From contig CAVURW010000276.1 of the NCBI GenBank assembly GCA_963743595.1, positions 1 through 44,441 on the forward strand: a stretch of DNA of 44,441 nt, in the 5' to 3' direction. Under the pieces are notes generated by a model. It worked only from the letters and a program-made list of their open reading frames with translations. It was not told the origin of the DNA and did no database searches. Origin of the DNA: CAVURW01 sp963743595 (lineage in GTDB: Bacteria; Verrucomicrobiota; Verrucomicrobiia; Methylacidiphilales; UBA1321). This document shows positions 23,802 through 32,270 of the stretch, one piece after another (position 1 is the first letter of the stretch; every line of letters starts with the position of its first letter). The position numbers and the translations under genes are program-made.

Positions 23802-24590
23802 ATGAAGTTGCTCGGTTCTCCACTTATCGAACGCCTCAGTCCAAACCAGCGCGCGGTTTTGATGATGTGCCTGCTTGCGGTGCCCTTCGTGCGCTCGGCC
23901 ATCTTGGGGTTCATTCTCACCGTAAATCATCAGTCGAACCAAATTCATGTCGATGTACGGCTGTTGATTCTGCAAGCAGTCTACTGGCTGGTGGTGCTCA
24001 GTTCAGCGTATTATTGCTGGGGAATGGAGACGTACTTAGGGGCGCTCAAACAGTTCCGCTTTCTGGATCTGATTATTGGGTTTGCGTGGTCCATTGTTCT
24101 CCGGATCGCGTCCATTATCTTGATCTGTCCGTTTGCCTTTATCGTGGCGACTTTCTTGAGTAAGTACATGGTTCACCAACCGGTTTCCCTCGATATGTTT
24201 GCTAAGCAACCGGTGCTGATGTTGATCGAGTTTTCTATTTTGAGCGCAAGCGCTGGCTTCTTTGAGGAGAGCTGGCGATTCGGGATGCTCTGCGGTCTGA
24301 GGCAACTGATGCCGCACTTGTTTAAGTCGCCCTCCGGCGCGTTCGCAGCGATCTTGCTTGTGGCGATGATGTTTGGACTTGGCCACACCTACGAAGGGCC
24401 ACTAGGTGTTTTGGTGACGGGTCTGCTCGGTTTGCTTTTGGGCTGTGTGATGGTTTATCGGCGCAGTTTTTGGGAAGCGGCTATTGCTCACGGCTTTATC
24501 GATGGCCTCATTGGATTGGCTCTATTTATCATCGCGGTCTATTGTCCGTGGTTGCCCGATTGGTTAGAAGCGGCTGCGAAGAAACATTAG
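23802..24590 (+). CDS. CPBP-family intramembrane metalloprotease
   Basis: The 262-residue protein has about seven to eight hydrophobic helices and the CPBP (CAAX protease and bacteriocin-processing, Abi) signatures in order: EESWR (Glu155, Glu156, Arg159), FGLGHTYEG (His195) and AHGFIDG (His230). Members are glutamyl intramembrane proteases (Rce1-like) that cleave near membranes, and some provide bacteriocin immunity or process peptides. It starts 10 bp after the PQQ-like gene, so it is the fourth gene of the operon headed by the anchor paralogue and coupling ATPase. In that setting it may process a secreted or membrane-bound substrate of the system; this is inference from position alone. Confidence 0.88.
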   Translation: MKLLGSPLIERLSPNQRAVLMMCLLAVPFVRSAILGFILTVNHQSNQIHVDVRLLILQAVYWLVVLSSAYYCWGMETYLGALKQFRFLDLIIGFAWSIVLRIASIILICPFAFIVATFLSKYMVHQPVSLDMFAKQPVLMLIEFSILSASAGFFEESWRFGMLCGLRQLMPHLFKSPSGAFAAILLVAMMFGLGHTYEGPLGVLVTGLLGLLLGCVMVYRRSFWEAAIAHGFIDGLIGLALFIIAVYCPWLPDWLEAAAKKH

Positions 24591-24632
24591 CGGGTCATCA
24601 AAGTGGTTGTTTCACGTCAAACGAATCGTCGG

Positions 24633-25730
24633 CTATTGCTCCACGTCCCGGAGCGAAATGATCTCGCAGGTGTTCGTCATGCCGTCATCAGTGGGTGTGG
24701 TGAATCCGCCCGAGACGAGAATGCGTCCGTCCGGCAAGAGATTCGTGGTGTGAAACGCCCGAGCCCGATTGAGATGTTGGGTGATTTTCCACGAATCGGT
24801 TACTGGGTCGTAAAGTCGACAGGCGCTGGTGATAACGTACTCCGGCACGGGTGGCGCTAAGATGATGATAGGATCGAAATGGTAGTGGTAAAAATCGCTG
24901 ACTCGCTGGAAAAGGCTGACGCGAGCCAATGCGCCGCCGATGACGAGGATCTTCCCGTCCGGTAGCAAGGTGGCCGTTTGCCCGGTCGCGGCGAGGGGAT
25001 CATTCAAGAGCTGCCAGGTATCCGTTTTAGCCGTGTAGATCGATTCAAACGCACCGCCATAGAAATTTTGGCGTCCGAAAAAGATCCGCTCGTCTGGCAG
25101 ATCGATCAGGTTATAGACGCGTGCATTATTTGATTCGATAGGAGGATTGCTGACGAGCTTGCTTCCTTTTGCGGTTTTCAATTCAAAGTCATCGTAGACG
25201 TTCAACTCGGAGCCATCTCGGAAAGCGATGGGCATGTGCACGCTGGCAGCATCGTTTCCAAATTGTTGCGGACCATTGGGAATATAGCCGCTGAATCCGA
25301 TGGTTTCGCCGATCAAGCTCGACCAAAAGTTGGGTCTTAACCCCAGGAGACTTGAATTGAGGGGAGGGCGCGTAACGGCCTCCACGGGCCGCTCCAGCGG
25401 ATAGCTCCAAGAATCGGTTTTCGGATCAAAGATTTCGAAATGATTGGGAGTCGTGAAGACATCGCGCTGATAACGCTGCAGGCCATCATCGAAAAAGATT
25501 CGACCGTCCGGCAGATCCATGGCGACGTAGAGCGCTCGCGGTGATTTCAGAGGTGCGCAGTATTGCCATTGTGTGCGTGGCGAGGAGACAAGCCAGAACA
25601 TGAAAACGCAAATTGCCATGACTAAGAAGGCGTAGAACGAGACGATTCGCGGTGGAGCGGATCTCGGTTTCGCGGCCAGAGGTGTTTCGGCGCGACTAAC
25701 GTCAGATGTCGTGGCTTCGGTGGCATTCAT
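24633..25730 (-). CDS. Membrane-anchored kelch-repeat protein (second of pair)
   Basis: The 365-residue protein has an N-terminal hydrophilic tail, one membrane helix (about 29-50, ending WLVSSP) and a kelch-type propeller. Repeated elements are DGRIFF, YDPVTDSW, AFHTTNLLPDGRILVSGG and TATLLPDGKILVIGG, each with the double-glycine and spaced Trp pattern. About five blades are recognisable, with the last strand possibly supplied by the N-terminal region. Kelch propellers bind proteins or glycans; no enzymatic residues are evident. The start ATG 25730 overlaps the stop of the frameshifted upstream paralogue by 4 bp (ATGA). The two paralogues share C-terminal text (CRLYDP here against CRIFDP), so they arose by tandem duplication. 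Confidence 0.87.
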   Translation of the reverse strand: MNATEATTSDVSRAETPLAAKPRSAPPRIVSFYAFLVMAICVFMFWLVSSPRTQWQYCAPLKSPRALYVAMDLPDGRIFFDDGLQRYQRDVFTTPNHFEIFDPKTDSWSYPLERPVEAVTRPPLNSSLLGLRPNFWSSLIGETIGFSGYIPNGPQQFGNDAASVHMPIAFRDGSELNVYDDFELKTAKGSKLVSNPPIESNNARVYNLIDLPDERIFFGRQNFYGGAFESIYTAKTDTWQLLNDPLAATGQTATLLPDGKILVIGGALARVSLFQRVSDFYHYHFDPIIILAPPVPEYVITSACRLYDPVTDSWKITQHLNRARAFHTTNLLPDGRILVSGGFTTPTDDGMTNTCEIISLRDVEQ

Positions 25731-26876
25731 GGGTCGAGATCGTGGAGGGAAATGACTTCACAGCTGGTGGTGGCCCCATCTTTTTCGGGCCGGATAAACC
25801 CACCGACCACGATGACCCGATTATCCGGCAATAGGGCGACCGTGGGAATTGCCCGAGCCGTATTAAGCGATTCGGTGGGTCGAATCGTATTCGTCGCAGG
25901 ATCAAATATGCGGCAGCTAGAGGAAAATGTATTTATTGGAGTCGGGGGTGCCGCTATGGATGGAGCCGGTCGTAAACCAGTTGGAGGCAGCTTCTAACGA
26001 GTAATCGAGAACATTTTTAGGTAACGCATGGGCACCTCCTACCAAAAGGACTTTACCGTCCGGCAAAACCGCGATGCCGGGCCAAAATGAAACTCCGGGG
26101 TCGTGTAGGGTGGTCCACGTATCAGTGGCAGGGTCGTAGAGCAATTCGGGCGCACTGGGTGCGACATCGAAACAAAGGATGCGGCCATCCCGCAGGGGAA
26201 CGGCTTCAACGACAAAATTCCCGGGCGGCGGCTTGATTGGGTGCCACTTCATTGTGCCGGGATCAAATATCTCCGGCTTATCGCCGATAAAGAGGAGTAG
26301 CCCTTTGCCGGGTAAAAGTATCGTGCCAGTGCCAGTGAAAGGCGTGTATCCAATCGAGTCAGGCCGTGCAATTACCGTGCTCTTTTTTGTCTGAAAGTCG
26401 AACAGTTCCCCTTGATCATCTCCTGTTCCCACAACCAGTAGGCGACCATCTGCTAGCAACCCAAAACAAGGGCGTGCCCCGTGATCGATCGTGAGTTGCT
26501 GCTTGCTCCACTTTGAGGAGGCGGTGTCGTAGATTTCGAGCGTCTTTTCAGCAGCGACTACGATGCGGGGATATGGAAGCGTCACTGCAGACGAGTGGAA
26601 TATGGCTGCACTTGAATATTGAAGGGAATCGGTAGGTGACCACGTGTTGGATTTGGGATCGAACACTTCACAGTGCTTGACCGTATCGGAATTTGACGCT
26701 CCGCCAACGAGTAAAAAGGTGCCACCCGGCAGCGGAAGCAGTTCAGAACCACTACGAGGGTCATGTAAAGAAGCTGTGACAACCCACTTTGTTTTTGGCG
26801 TTAAGAGGGAAACGAAAAACAGACTGAAGCTGATTGTGAGAACAGCTACCAGGGAAAGGCGGAGAGGGGATTTCAT
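25727..26876 (-). pseudogene. Kelch-repeat protein (first of pair), single frameshift near the C-terminus
   Basis: From ATG 26876 (MKSPLRLSL, followed by a membrane helix) a kelch propeller is encoded with repeats such as ELLPLPGGTFLLVGGAS and GIAVLPDGKVLLVGG. The frame ends at a TAG at 25917-25919. The next frame continues without gap into SCRIFDPATNTIRP, VALLPDNRVIVVGGF and CEVISLHDLDP, ending at 25727-25729. This matches the C-terminal blade of the neighbouring paralogue (CRLYDP, DGRILVSGG, CEIISLRDVEQ). One base lost or gained in the ATTTTCC run near 25920-25927 explains it. The restored stop overlaps the next start as ATGA, as expected of an intact operon, so the lesion is recent or a sequencing error. 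I used ATG 26876 rather than 26903 because it puts the hydrophobic segment at the N-terminus. Confidence 0.82.
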
Positions 26877-26878
26877 GC

Positions 26879-26901
26879 GCTGGTGAAAACTAAGCACCAG
26901 C
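26879..26901 (-). promoter_or_regulatory. Hairpin directly before the first kelch start codon
   Basis: GCTGGTG (26879-26885) and CACCAGC (26895-26901) form a perfect 7-bp stem with a 9-nt loop ending two bases before the ATG at 26876, and no Shine-Dalgarno is visible between. If transcribed, it would occlude the initiation region and could modulate translation. Confidence 0.4.
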
Positions 26902-26944
26902 ATTACCCAAAATCCGATCCGTTAAAAGAAAACCGCCCGCCCTT

Positions 26945-27121
26945 TTAGCGTTGACAGATTTTTAGCCGACGGGATTCCGTGTGGGAGGAGGTTTCCTTCT
27001 TCGGCAAGGGCTGTGTCGAGCGATCGATTTCAACTTCTTCCGTGCGAGAGGAGGAACGAGGCATCGGACCCGTGCTACTATGAGAAGCCTTTAGGCGAAG
27101 TGTTTCTAGAATGAATTGCAT
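26945..27121 (-). CDS. Possible small basic protein, 58 residues
   Basis: A frame from ATG 27121 to TAA 26945-26947 encodes 58 residues starting MQFILETLRLKAS. It is rich in Ser, Arg, Thr and Glu with a hydrophilic, disordered middle. A GAAAGAG sequence sits about 5 bp upstream. There is no family match that I can recall. It would be the first gene of the kelch transcript, with 68 bp between its stop and the kelch ATG. Frames this short arise by chance, so support is limited to the plausible ribosome site and position. Confidence 0.3.
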   Translation of the reverse strand: MQFILETLRLKASHSSTGPMPRSSSRTEEVEIDRSTQPLPKKETSSHTESRRLKICQR

Positions 27122-27423
27122 AATCGCTCTTTCTTTTAGATGTTAATTGATATCGTCGGCTATCTACTGCGGGTGAAGGTACGTGAGCGAAGTTTAAAGG
27201 CAATCACGAAAGAAGAGAGGTCAATACGAGTTAAGTGTCGATAAAGTCTGTTTTCCATAGGGAAATGGTATCAACTTGAAGTGAAAAGGTTGATCGTTAC
27301 AAATTGCTCACGTTATAAACTGTTTAAGAAGCGATTTACCGAGATCACGCTAGTGTCTCAATTATTGTAACAGTGCTGTCAGGCTAATAACTGACGAAGC
27401 TATCCAGAAAAGGGACGATAAGA
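27122..27423 (+). other. Intergenic spacer without recognisable gene
   Basis: About 300 bp of AT-richer DNA between the kelch region and the next minus-strand gene. I see no RNA gene, strong hairpin with T-run or plausible coding frame. It probably carries the promoter for the kelch transcript and the 3' untranslated end of the 27424 gene. Confidence 0.4.
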
Positions 27424-27933
27424 TTACAGAAAGAATCTCTCGTCGGGGACGTGGATCGGTTCTTCGGGTTGGGGTGTCGTTTCCCACTTCTTCCAGAGGC
27501 GGCGATAAATCGGATCCATGATCCACGTCGGCAAGTAACGAGCTAAGCGGGCCGCCCAAGGGGAGGCCGGGATAACTTTGAGGATTTGCTCGATTGCCAT
27601 GACTCTAGAGAAGGCCTCTTCATAGCCGTAGTTGATACGAGAAATCACAGCAATTGAATCGATGTTCTCCGGCAATGAGAGCGAAGGAAATTTAAGGGAT
27701 ACGGAGACAAACGTGGAGCCGTACTTGGAACCTAAATTCAAAATTTGATGTTCGTCGAGTGAGATCAAATACTTGATTGCCTGGACGTGGGCGGCGTTCT
27801 CAGAATCATAAAAAATCGTTAACGGATTATCTTCAGAAGTCACCGGTTTGTAGGTGTGCAATTCCTTCAGGGCATTATCGACCGTGAGGGCGACTTCGAC
27901 CTGAATCAAACGCGTTTTGGTCCATTGCAACAC
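27424..27933 (-). CDS. Hypothetical protein, N-terminus uncertain
   Basis: The frame encodes 169 residues from a TTG at 27933 and remains open further upstream, through a hydrophobic helix (CIIASSILFAYLIAVLQW), to beyond 28010 with no ATG. In another frame an ATG-ATG pair at 28017-28022 directly abuts the stop of the cation transporter and opens MMSRRWLSIR before a stop. A one-base frameshift near 27990 would join the two into a normal membrane-anchored protein of about 200 residues. The soluble part has mixed alpha/beta text (TIFYDSENAAHVQAIKYL) and a basic/aromatic tail (WIMDPIYRRLWKKWE). I do not recognise the family. It is probably co-transcribed with the upstream transporter. Confidence 0.5.
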   Translation of the reverse strand: MLQWTKTRLIQVEVALTVDNALKELHTYKPVTSEDNPLTIFYDSENAAHVQAIKYLISLDEHQILNLGSKYGSTFVSVSLKFPSLSLPENIDSIAVISRINYGYEEAFSRVMAIEQILKVIPASPWAARLARYLPTWIMDPIYRRLWKKWETTPQPEEPIHVPDERFFL

Positions 27934-28022
27934 GGCGATAAGATAAGCGAAAAGAATTGACGATGCAATAATACATTTACTTGAATTAATTAACGGATCG
28001 AAAGCCAGCGTCGACTCATCAT

Positions 28023-28970
28023 CTAATTCGGCTCGATGTGAATCACCACATCGCGAACTTGGGGAAGATCGGATTGGATGCGGTCTTTTACGACGTGGGC
28101 GATGGCGTGGCCCTTGTAAACCGGTAGTTCGCGGTCAACGATAACATTCATTTCCACGATGAGACGCATCCCGAGTTTGCGGACGCCGACTTGGTCGATC
28201 GAGATCACGCCGTTGCATTCGCTTCCAACGCCGCGGATGTACTCTACCAAGCTGGGGTCGGGCGAACCCTCCATGATCTCGTGGACGGTCGGGCCGAGAA
28301 GCCAGAGCCCGGTGAGAATCAACCAGAGGGAGGCGAGCAGCGCAGCCCAATTATCGGCGTGGCTGCATGCTGGCCCGCCAATGGTCGCGATCAGGATGCC
28401 CAAAAGCGCGGCCAGCGAGGTGATCGCGTCGCTCCGTTGGTGCCACGCATCGGCGATGACCGCCAGGCTGCCGCTCTGCCGTCCGCGTGCGCGCATGGTA
28501 TGGAACATCCATTCCTTAGCGATTATCACCGGCACCAGAACGATAAGCGCCCAGGCGTGAGGAGCGGTGCGGGGCATTCCCAGTGAGACAAGGGATGACC
28601 AAAAGATCCAGCCGCCCACGAGGCAAAGCGCTAATGCGGTTAGTCCTGCGGCGAGTGTTTCCGCGCGACCGTGTCCCAGGGGATGATCGCGATCCGCTGG
28701 TTGTGCGGCGATGCTCAGGCCGTAGAGCGTGACGACGGAGCCGAGCACGTCTGAGAATGACTCGGCGGCGTCTGCAACAAGCGCGTAGGAGTGTCCGAAA
28801 ATCCCGGCAAGCAGTTTCGCCCCGCCCAGCCCGGAGTTCAGCGCAATGCCTTGCCACGCAGAACCGCGCCCCGTCGCGAGGCTCTTATTTGGATCTTGGC
28901 GCGCCGCTTCCAACGCTTGGGAAGTGGGAAGCGCGGTCGTGGGTCGGGTGAGTGGACTACCGTCAGTCAC
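28023..28970 (-). CDS. Cation diffusion facilitator (CDF) transporter
   Basis: CDF proteins export divalent metals (zinc, iron, manganese, cobalt) in exchange for protons. The 315-residue protein has six membrane helices and a C-terminal cytosolic domain. TM2 has VADAAESFSD, where the metal-site pair reads Glu...Asp instead of the usual His/Asp...Asp. The TM2-TM3 loop carries the family's DHPLGHGRAE, and TM5 carries ADAWHQRSD (His...Asp half of the site). The C-terminal domain (about 225-315) ends DVVIHIEPN, typical of the CDF ferredoxin-like dimer. The Glu in TM2 may shift metal preference. It ends directly at the start region of the next minus-strand gene and follows the GH57 gene by 20 bp. 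Confidence 0.93.
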   Translation of the reverse strand: MTDGSPLTRPTTALPTSQALEAARQDPNKSLATGRGSAWQGIALNSGLGGAKLLAGIFGHSYALVADAAESFSDVLGSVVTLYGLSIAAQPADRDHPLGHGRAETLAAGLTALALCLVGGWIFWSSLVSLGMPRTAPHAWALIVLVPVIIAKEWMFHTMRARGRQSGSLAVIADAWHQRSDAITSLAALLGILIATIGGPACSHADNWAALLASLWLILTGLWLLGPTVHEIMEGSPDPSLVEYIRGVGSECNGVISIDQVGVRKLGMRLIVEMNVIVDRELPVYKGHAIAHVVKDRIQSDLPQVRDVVIHIEPN

Positions 28971-28990
28971 TTAAGGTCTGGGTCATCTGG

Positions 28991-30577
28991 CTAGATGTAG
29001 TAGCGCCAGTTGATGTTCGGGAAGATGTTATCGCGCCACTCACAATTTGAGAGGAACGCTTCATCCACACAATTGCCCATGAGCTGCTCATAGATTCGGG
29101 TAAAGCGCAGGATATGATCCTGGGTGCGCTTGACGGCGTAAGGAACCATTGTCCCGGTCTTCATGATGAAGGCCCAGTCGGACGATTGGGCGAGCAGCAA
29201 TTCGCGCGCAGCCTGCTTCATGGCGCGGTCATAGAGGCCGTAGCAATCGTGGAATTTCCGGGCTAGCTCGATCATCCGTCCGGTGGCCACATGCAAGTGG
29301 GGATAGATCCACGCATTCGGCTCGTCCAGCCACACTTTGTAATAGCCCTCAGCACCCCACGAGGAGGCGCTGGGCGTCGCCACCTGATGGGTGGGATGGT
29401 GGGTCAGGTATTCCCCTGGCGTGGTGGTGCGGAAGGATTGTTGATCAAAAGCCGCTTTACGGAACATGAAATTCAGGAACTCCGGCCCTTCATACCACCA
29501 GTGACCGTAGAGCTCGGCGTCGTAAGGCGCTAGAATCAGCGGCTGAATGCCCATGACGCCATTCAAGTGCTCAATCTGTTTTACACGATTGAATACAAAG
29601 TTTTCCGCATGGTTGGCGGCAATTTCACGGGCGACATCCGGGCGATATGGCTCTTTCCAATGGCCCGGACCGCTGATCCGGTGATACTTCAATCCGGTGA
29701 ATTTGCGTAGACCGTTGCCTTGGATGTAGGGCTTAATATATTCGAAATCGAGGTCATAACCGATATCGCGATAGAAATCGCGGTAGTTATAATCGCCAGG
29801 GTAACCTTCCTTGGACGACCAGACCTGGACGCTCGACTCAATATCCCGTCCGAACGCTGCAGGACCGGAGCGAGTAAAGAGCGGTGCGTACACACCGAAT
29901 TGCGGGCGCGGCTCAGAATGCATGATTCCGTGCGTATCGATGATGAACCAGCGGATGTTTGCCTCTTGAAGGAATTTTTCCAGGCCGGGGAAATAGGCAC
30001 ATTCCGGCAGCCAAATGCCCCGGGGATCACGGCCAAAGCACTCGCGGTAGTGATCCCTCGCTACCAGGATTTGTGCGCGAATCGCTTCCGGGTATTCGGT
30101 CATGAGCGGCAAGTAACCGTGCGTAGCGCCGCAGGTGATGATTTCCAAGGAACCGGCGTCTTGAAACTTGCGGAAAGCGGTGATCAGGTTGCGGTGATAT
30201 TTATCGACGAAAGTCTTGCGGCAATTTTCCAGCCGATTCAGGTAAAACCAGGCTAAACCGTGGAAATTGTGATCGCCTTGCGTGCGGTTGGTTTCCTTGT
30301 GCGCCAGCTCAATGAGTTTATCGAGATTCCGGACGTAGCGGTCTTGCAGCAGCGGGTCCAGGAGCATCGATGCCAGAGGGGGAGTGATCGACATCGTCAG
30401 GCGAAAATAGACGCCGTCATTGAGCAGACCGTCCATCATATCGACTAGCGGGATGTAGGTCTCCGTAATCGCCTCGTAGAACCAATCCTCCTCTAGGAAG
30501 TCTTCATATTCAGGGTGTCGGACGAAGGGCAGATGCGCGTGGAGAACGAGAGAAAGGTAGCCTTTTTGCTGAGACAT
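28991..30577 (-). CDS. Glycoside hydrolase family 57, 1,4-alpha-glucan branching type
   Basis: The 528-residue protein begins with YLSLVLHAHLPFVRHPEYE, the characteristic N-terminal GH57 strand. The catalytic nucleophile is Glu192 in GIWLPECAYFPG, and the general acid is Asp353 in APYDAELYGHWWYEG. The C-terminal domain includes WGAEGYYKVWLDEPNAWIYP and SDWAFIMKTGTM, as in GH57 branching enzymes (TK1436-type) that introduce alpha-1,6 branches into glycogen. Length and motif order fit that subfamily. No signal peptide is present, so it acts in the cytosol on storage glucan. The phospho-sugar mutase at 32.6 kb could supply glucose-1-phosphate for the same pathway. A small coiled-coil membrane protein gene lies upstream on the same strand. 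Confidence 0.93.
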   Translation of the reverse strand: MSQQKGYLSLVLHAHLPFVRHPEYEDFLEEDWFYEAITETYIPLVDMMDGLLNDGVYFRLTMSITPPLASMLLDPLLQDRYVRNLDKLIELAHKETNRTQGDHNFHGLAWFYLNRLENCRKTFVDKYHRNLITAFRKFQDAGSLEIITCGATHGYLPLMTEYPEAIRAQILVARDHYRECFGRDPRGIWLPECAYFPGLEKFLQEANIRWFIIDTHGIMHSEPRPQFGVYAPLFTRSGPAAFGRDIESSVQVWSSKEGYPGDYNYRDFYRDIGYDLDFEYIKPYIQGNGLRKFTGLKYHRISGPGHWKEPYRPDVAREIAANHAENFVFNRVKQIEHLNGVMGIQPLILAPYDAELYGHWWYEGPEFLNFMFRKAAFDQQSFRTTTPGEYLTHHPTHQVATPSASSWGAEGYYKVWLDEPNAWIYPHLHVATGRMIELARKFHDCYGLYDRAMKQAARELLLAQSSDWAFIMKTGTMVPYAVKRTQDHILRFTRIYEQLMGNCVDEAFLSNCEWRDNIFPNINWRYYI

Positions 30578-30660
30578 AATCGAACGGTAGGTGAAAGCAG
30601 GAGGATTGTCGCGGGAGAAGTGTGCAGAAGACTAAACAATTTGAGGCCAAATGGAGATAT

Positions 30661-30996
30661 TTAAGATTCCGAGCTGGTCTCTTTTTGCCGGGAGAAATCG
30701 ATCGGCCGCCCAGCGAGCCGTTCCATTTCACCTTGAACGACTTCGATCTGATGACGGTGCTCGTTTTCGGCCTCTTGAATAAAGGCGCGTCGCCGTTCAA
30801 TTTCAGCGAGGAACCAGACACGCCGCCGTTCTGTGGAGATCCAGCCCACGGCGGTGAGGCCCGCCAGGAAGAGAGAGCTGAGGGAAGCGACTGTGAAAAC
30901 GATGATGGAAGGGTCCGTGAAATAGTGGAAACGACTGGTATCTGAGGGGATGGGGACGAGGAAAGGCGCGAGAAGGTTTCGGAGAGAGGAGAACAT
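30661..30996 (-). CDS. Small membrane protein with C-terminal coiled coil
   Basis: The 111-residue protein has one or two hydrophobic segments (about 6-16 and 28-53, FTVASLSSLFLAGLTAVGW) and then a charged heptad-like coiled coil (about 55-95, ERRRVWFLAEIERRRAF and HRHQIEVVQGEMERL). The tail is hydrophilic. The start ATG 30996 gives a sensible N-terminus. It precedes the GH57 gene by 83 bp on the same strand. No family is recognised; single-pass coiled-coil proteins of this size often act as subunits or tethers of larger complexes. Divergent from the L,D-transpeptidase-like gene. Confidence 0.6.
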   Translation of the reverse strand: MFSSLRNLLAPFLVPIPSDTSRFHYFTDPSIIVFTVASLSSLFLAGLTAVGWISTERRRVWFLAEIERRRAFIQEAENEHRHQIEVVQGEMERLAGRPIDFSRQKETSSES

Positions 30997-31184
30997 GGGT
31001 CACTGGATCGTACCATGCCAGGGAAGAGGTGGGCAGAAAAGGGTGATCGATATGGGTAAGAAATGCCTTTAGCACGGGATATGCCGTCGTAAAAAAGAAC
31101 GCGATAATTTTCTTGTTTGTAACAAAGAAAATGCTACGGTTTGTTCAGAACCTAAACAACTCACCCGACAACCCACCCAAATTT

Positions 31185-32270
31185 ATGGCACATCTCGTAG
31201 TGACGCTCCCCGAAAATCGCGATCAAACCGGCACCCTCTCGTTGCAAGACGATAGCGGACATACATTGGCGGGACCGTTCACGGCTTATGGTCGCTCCGA
31301 CCATGGTTGGGCCGCAGCGAATGGCAATCCGAGCCATGATCCCGCCCTTCCATGGGGCGACTTCCCCTCCGGCACATTTCGAGTCGACGGTGCTCGCGCG
31401 TCAAATGGGGAGAATGGTCACACGGTCAGCACGTACGGTCCCGCAGGGGCTCTGCATCTGGTGGGTACATCCGGGGATGCCGCGCACCGGTCGAACATCG
31501 AAATCCACGCAGGTGATCTACAGAACGGCCACCTCCGCCCGACGCACGGCTGCCTTCGCCTCTCCAACGAAGACATGACCTCGCTGATGGGTGCCATGCA
31601 CGATCACCACATCTCGCCTAGCCAACTTTCCGTCACCTCCACGAACGGTCAATCGGTAGCGGCTCCTCACACGGCCCCGCATGCCGGGCACACAGCCCAC
31701 GTGGCTCACACCGCTCCTCATACAACGCCGCATGCGACACACACCGATCACCACGATTCTACCCACGCCGTGGCTGGACATCACGACGCAACGCACCATG
31801 AGGCCACGCACCATAACGCGTATCATGCTCCCGTTCATCACACCGAAACGCACACTACTTCTCACGCCCCGACTCACCATCACACGCCCACTCATCATGA
31901 CGCGGCTCATCGTGCTCCCGCACATTCGGATCATCCGCAACTGGACCCTGATCTGGCGGGACATGACCACGAGCTCACTTCTCAGCACGCGGCCTTGACG
32001 CACGCTTTCGATAGCCAGCCCGGCTTACGAGGAGTTGCGAGCGATTACCACGCTCAAATCAAGGATGCTACTGAGACGGCGCAAGCGGGTCATGACCTGG
32101 GTCTCGATCACGCCACCGTGCAATCGATGTATCGCGATCAAGTGCGCACCGCTCAAACCGATGCACGCGAAGCGATCGGCAGCCGCGCCAGCATGCACTC
32201 GATGCAAACGGCGTTTCTGACTCAAGGTGCCCATGTGGACAACAGCCAGGGTGTGGCGATGCACTCGTAG
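31185..32270 (+). CDS. L,D-transpeptidase-fold protein with histidine-rich linker
   Basis: From ATG 31185 the protein is 361 residues (in-frame starts at 31131 and 31113 exist, none with a good ribosome site). Residues 1-135 resemble a YkuD/DUF2778-type L,D-transpeptidase: IEIHAG with His108, then THGCLRLSNED with His121 and catalytic Cys123. Residues 158-252 are about one-third histidine (30 of 95) in HTAPH and HHDATHH-like repeats. The last about 100 residues are helical and rich in Ala, Gln and Asp. No signal peptide is visible, which is odd for a peptidoglycan enzyme and resembles contact-dependent effectors such as Tlde1, although no type VI genes are near. The histidine block should bind metal ions. 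Confidence 0.75.
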   Translation: MAHLVVTLPENRDQTGTLSLQDDSGHTLAGPFTAYGRSDHGWAAANGNPSHDPALPWGDFPSGTFRVDGARASNGENGHTVSTYGPAGALHLVGTSGDAAHRSNIEIHAGDLQNGHLRPTHGCLRLSNEDMTSLMGAMHDHHISPSQLSVTSTNGQSVAAPHTAPHAGHTAHVAHTAPHTTPHATHTDHHDSTHAVAGHHDATHHEATHHNAYHAPVHHTETHTTSHAPTHHHTPTHHDAAHRAPAHSDHPQLDPDLAGHDHELTSQHAALTHAFDSQPGLRGVASDYHAQIKDATETAQAGHDLGLDHATVQSMYRDQVRTAQTDAREAIGSRASMHSMQTAFLTQGAHVDNSQGVAMHS

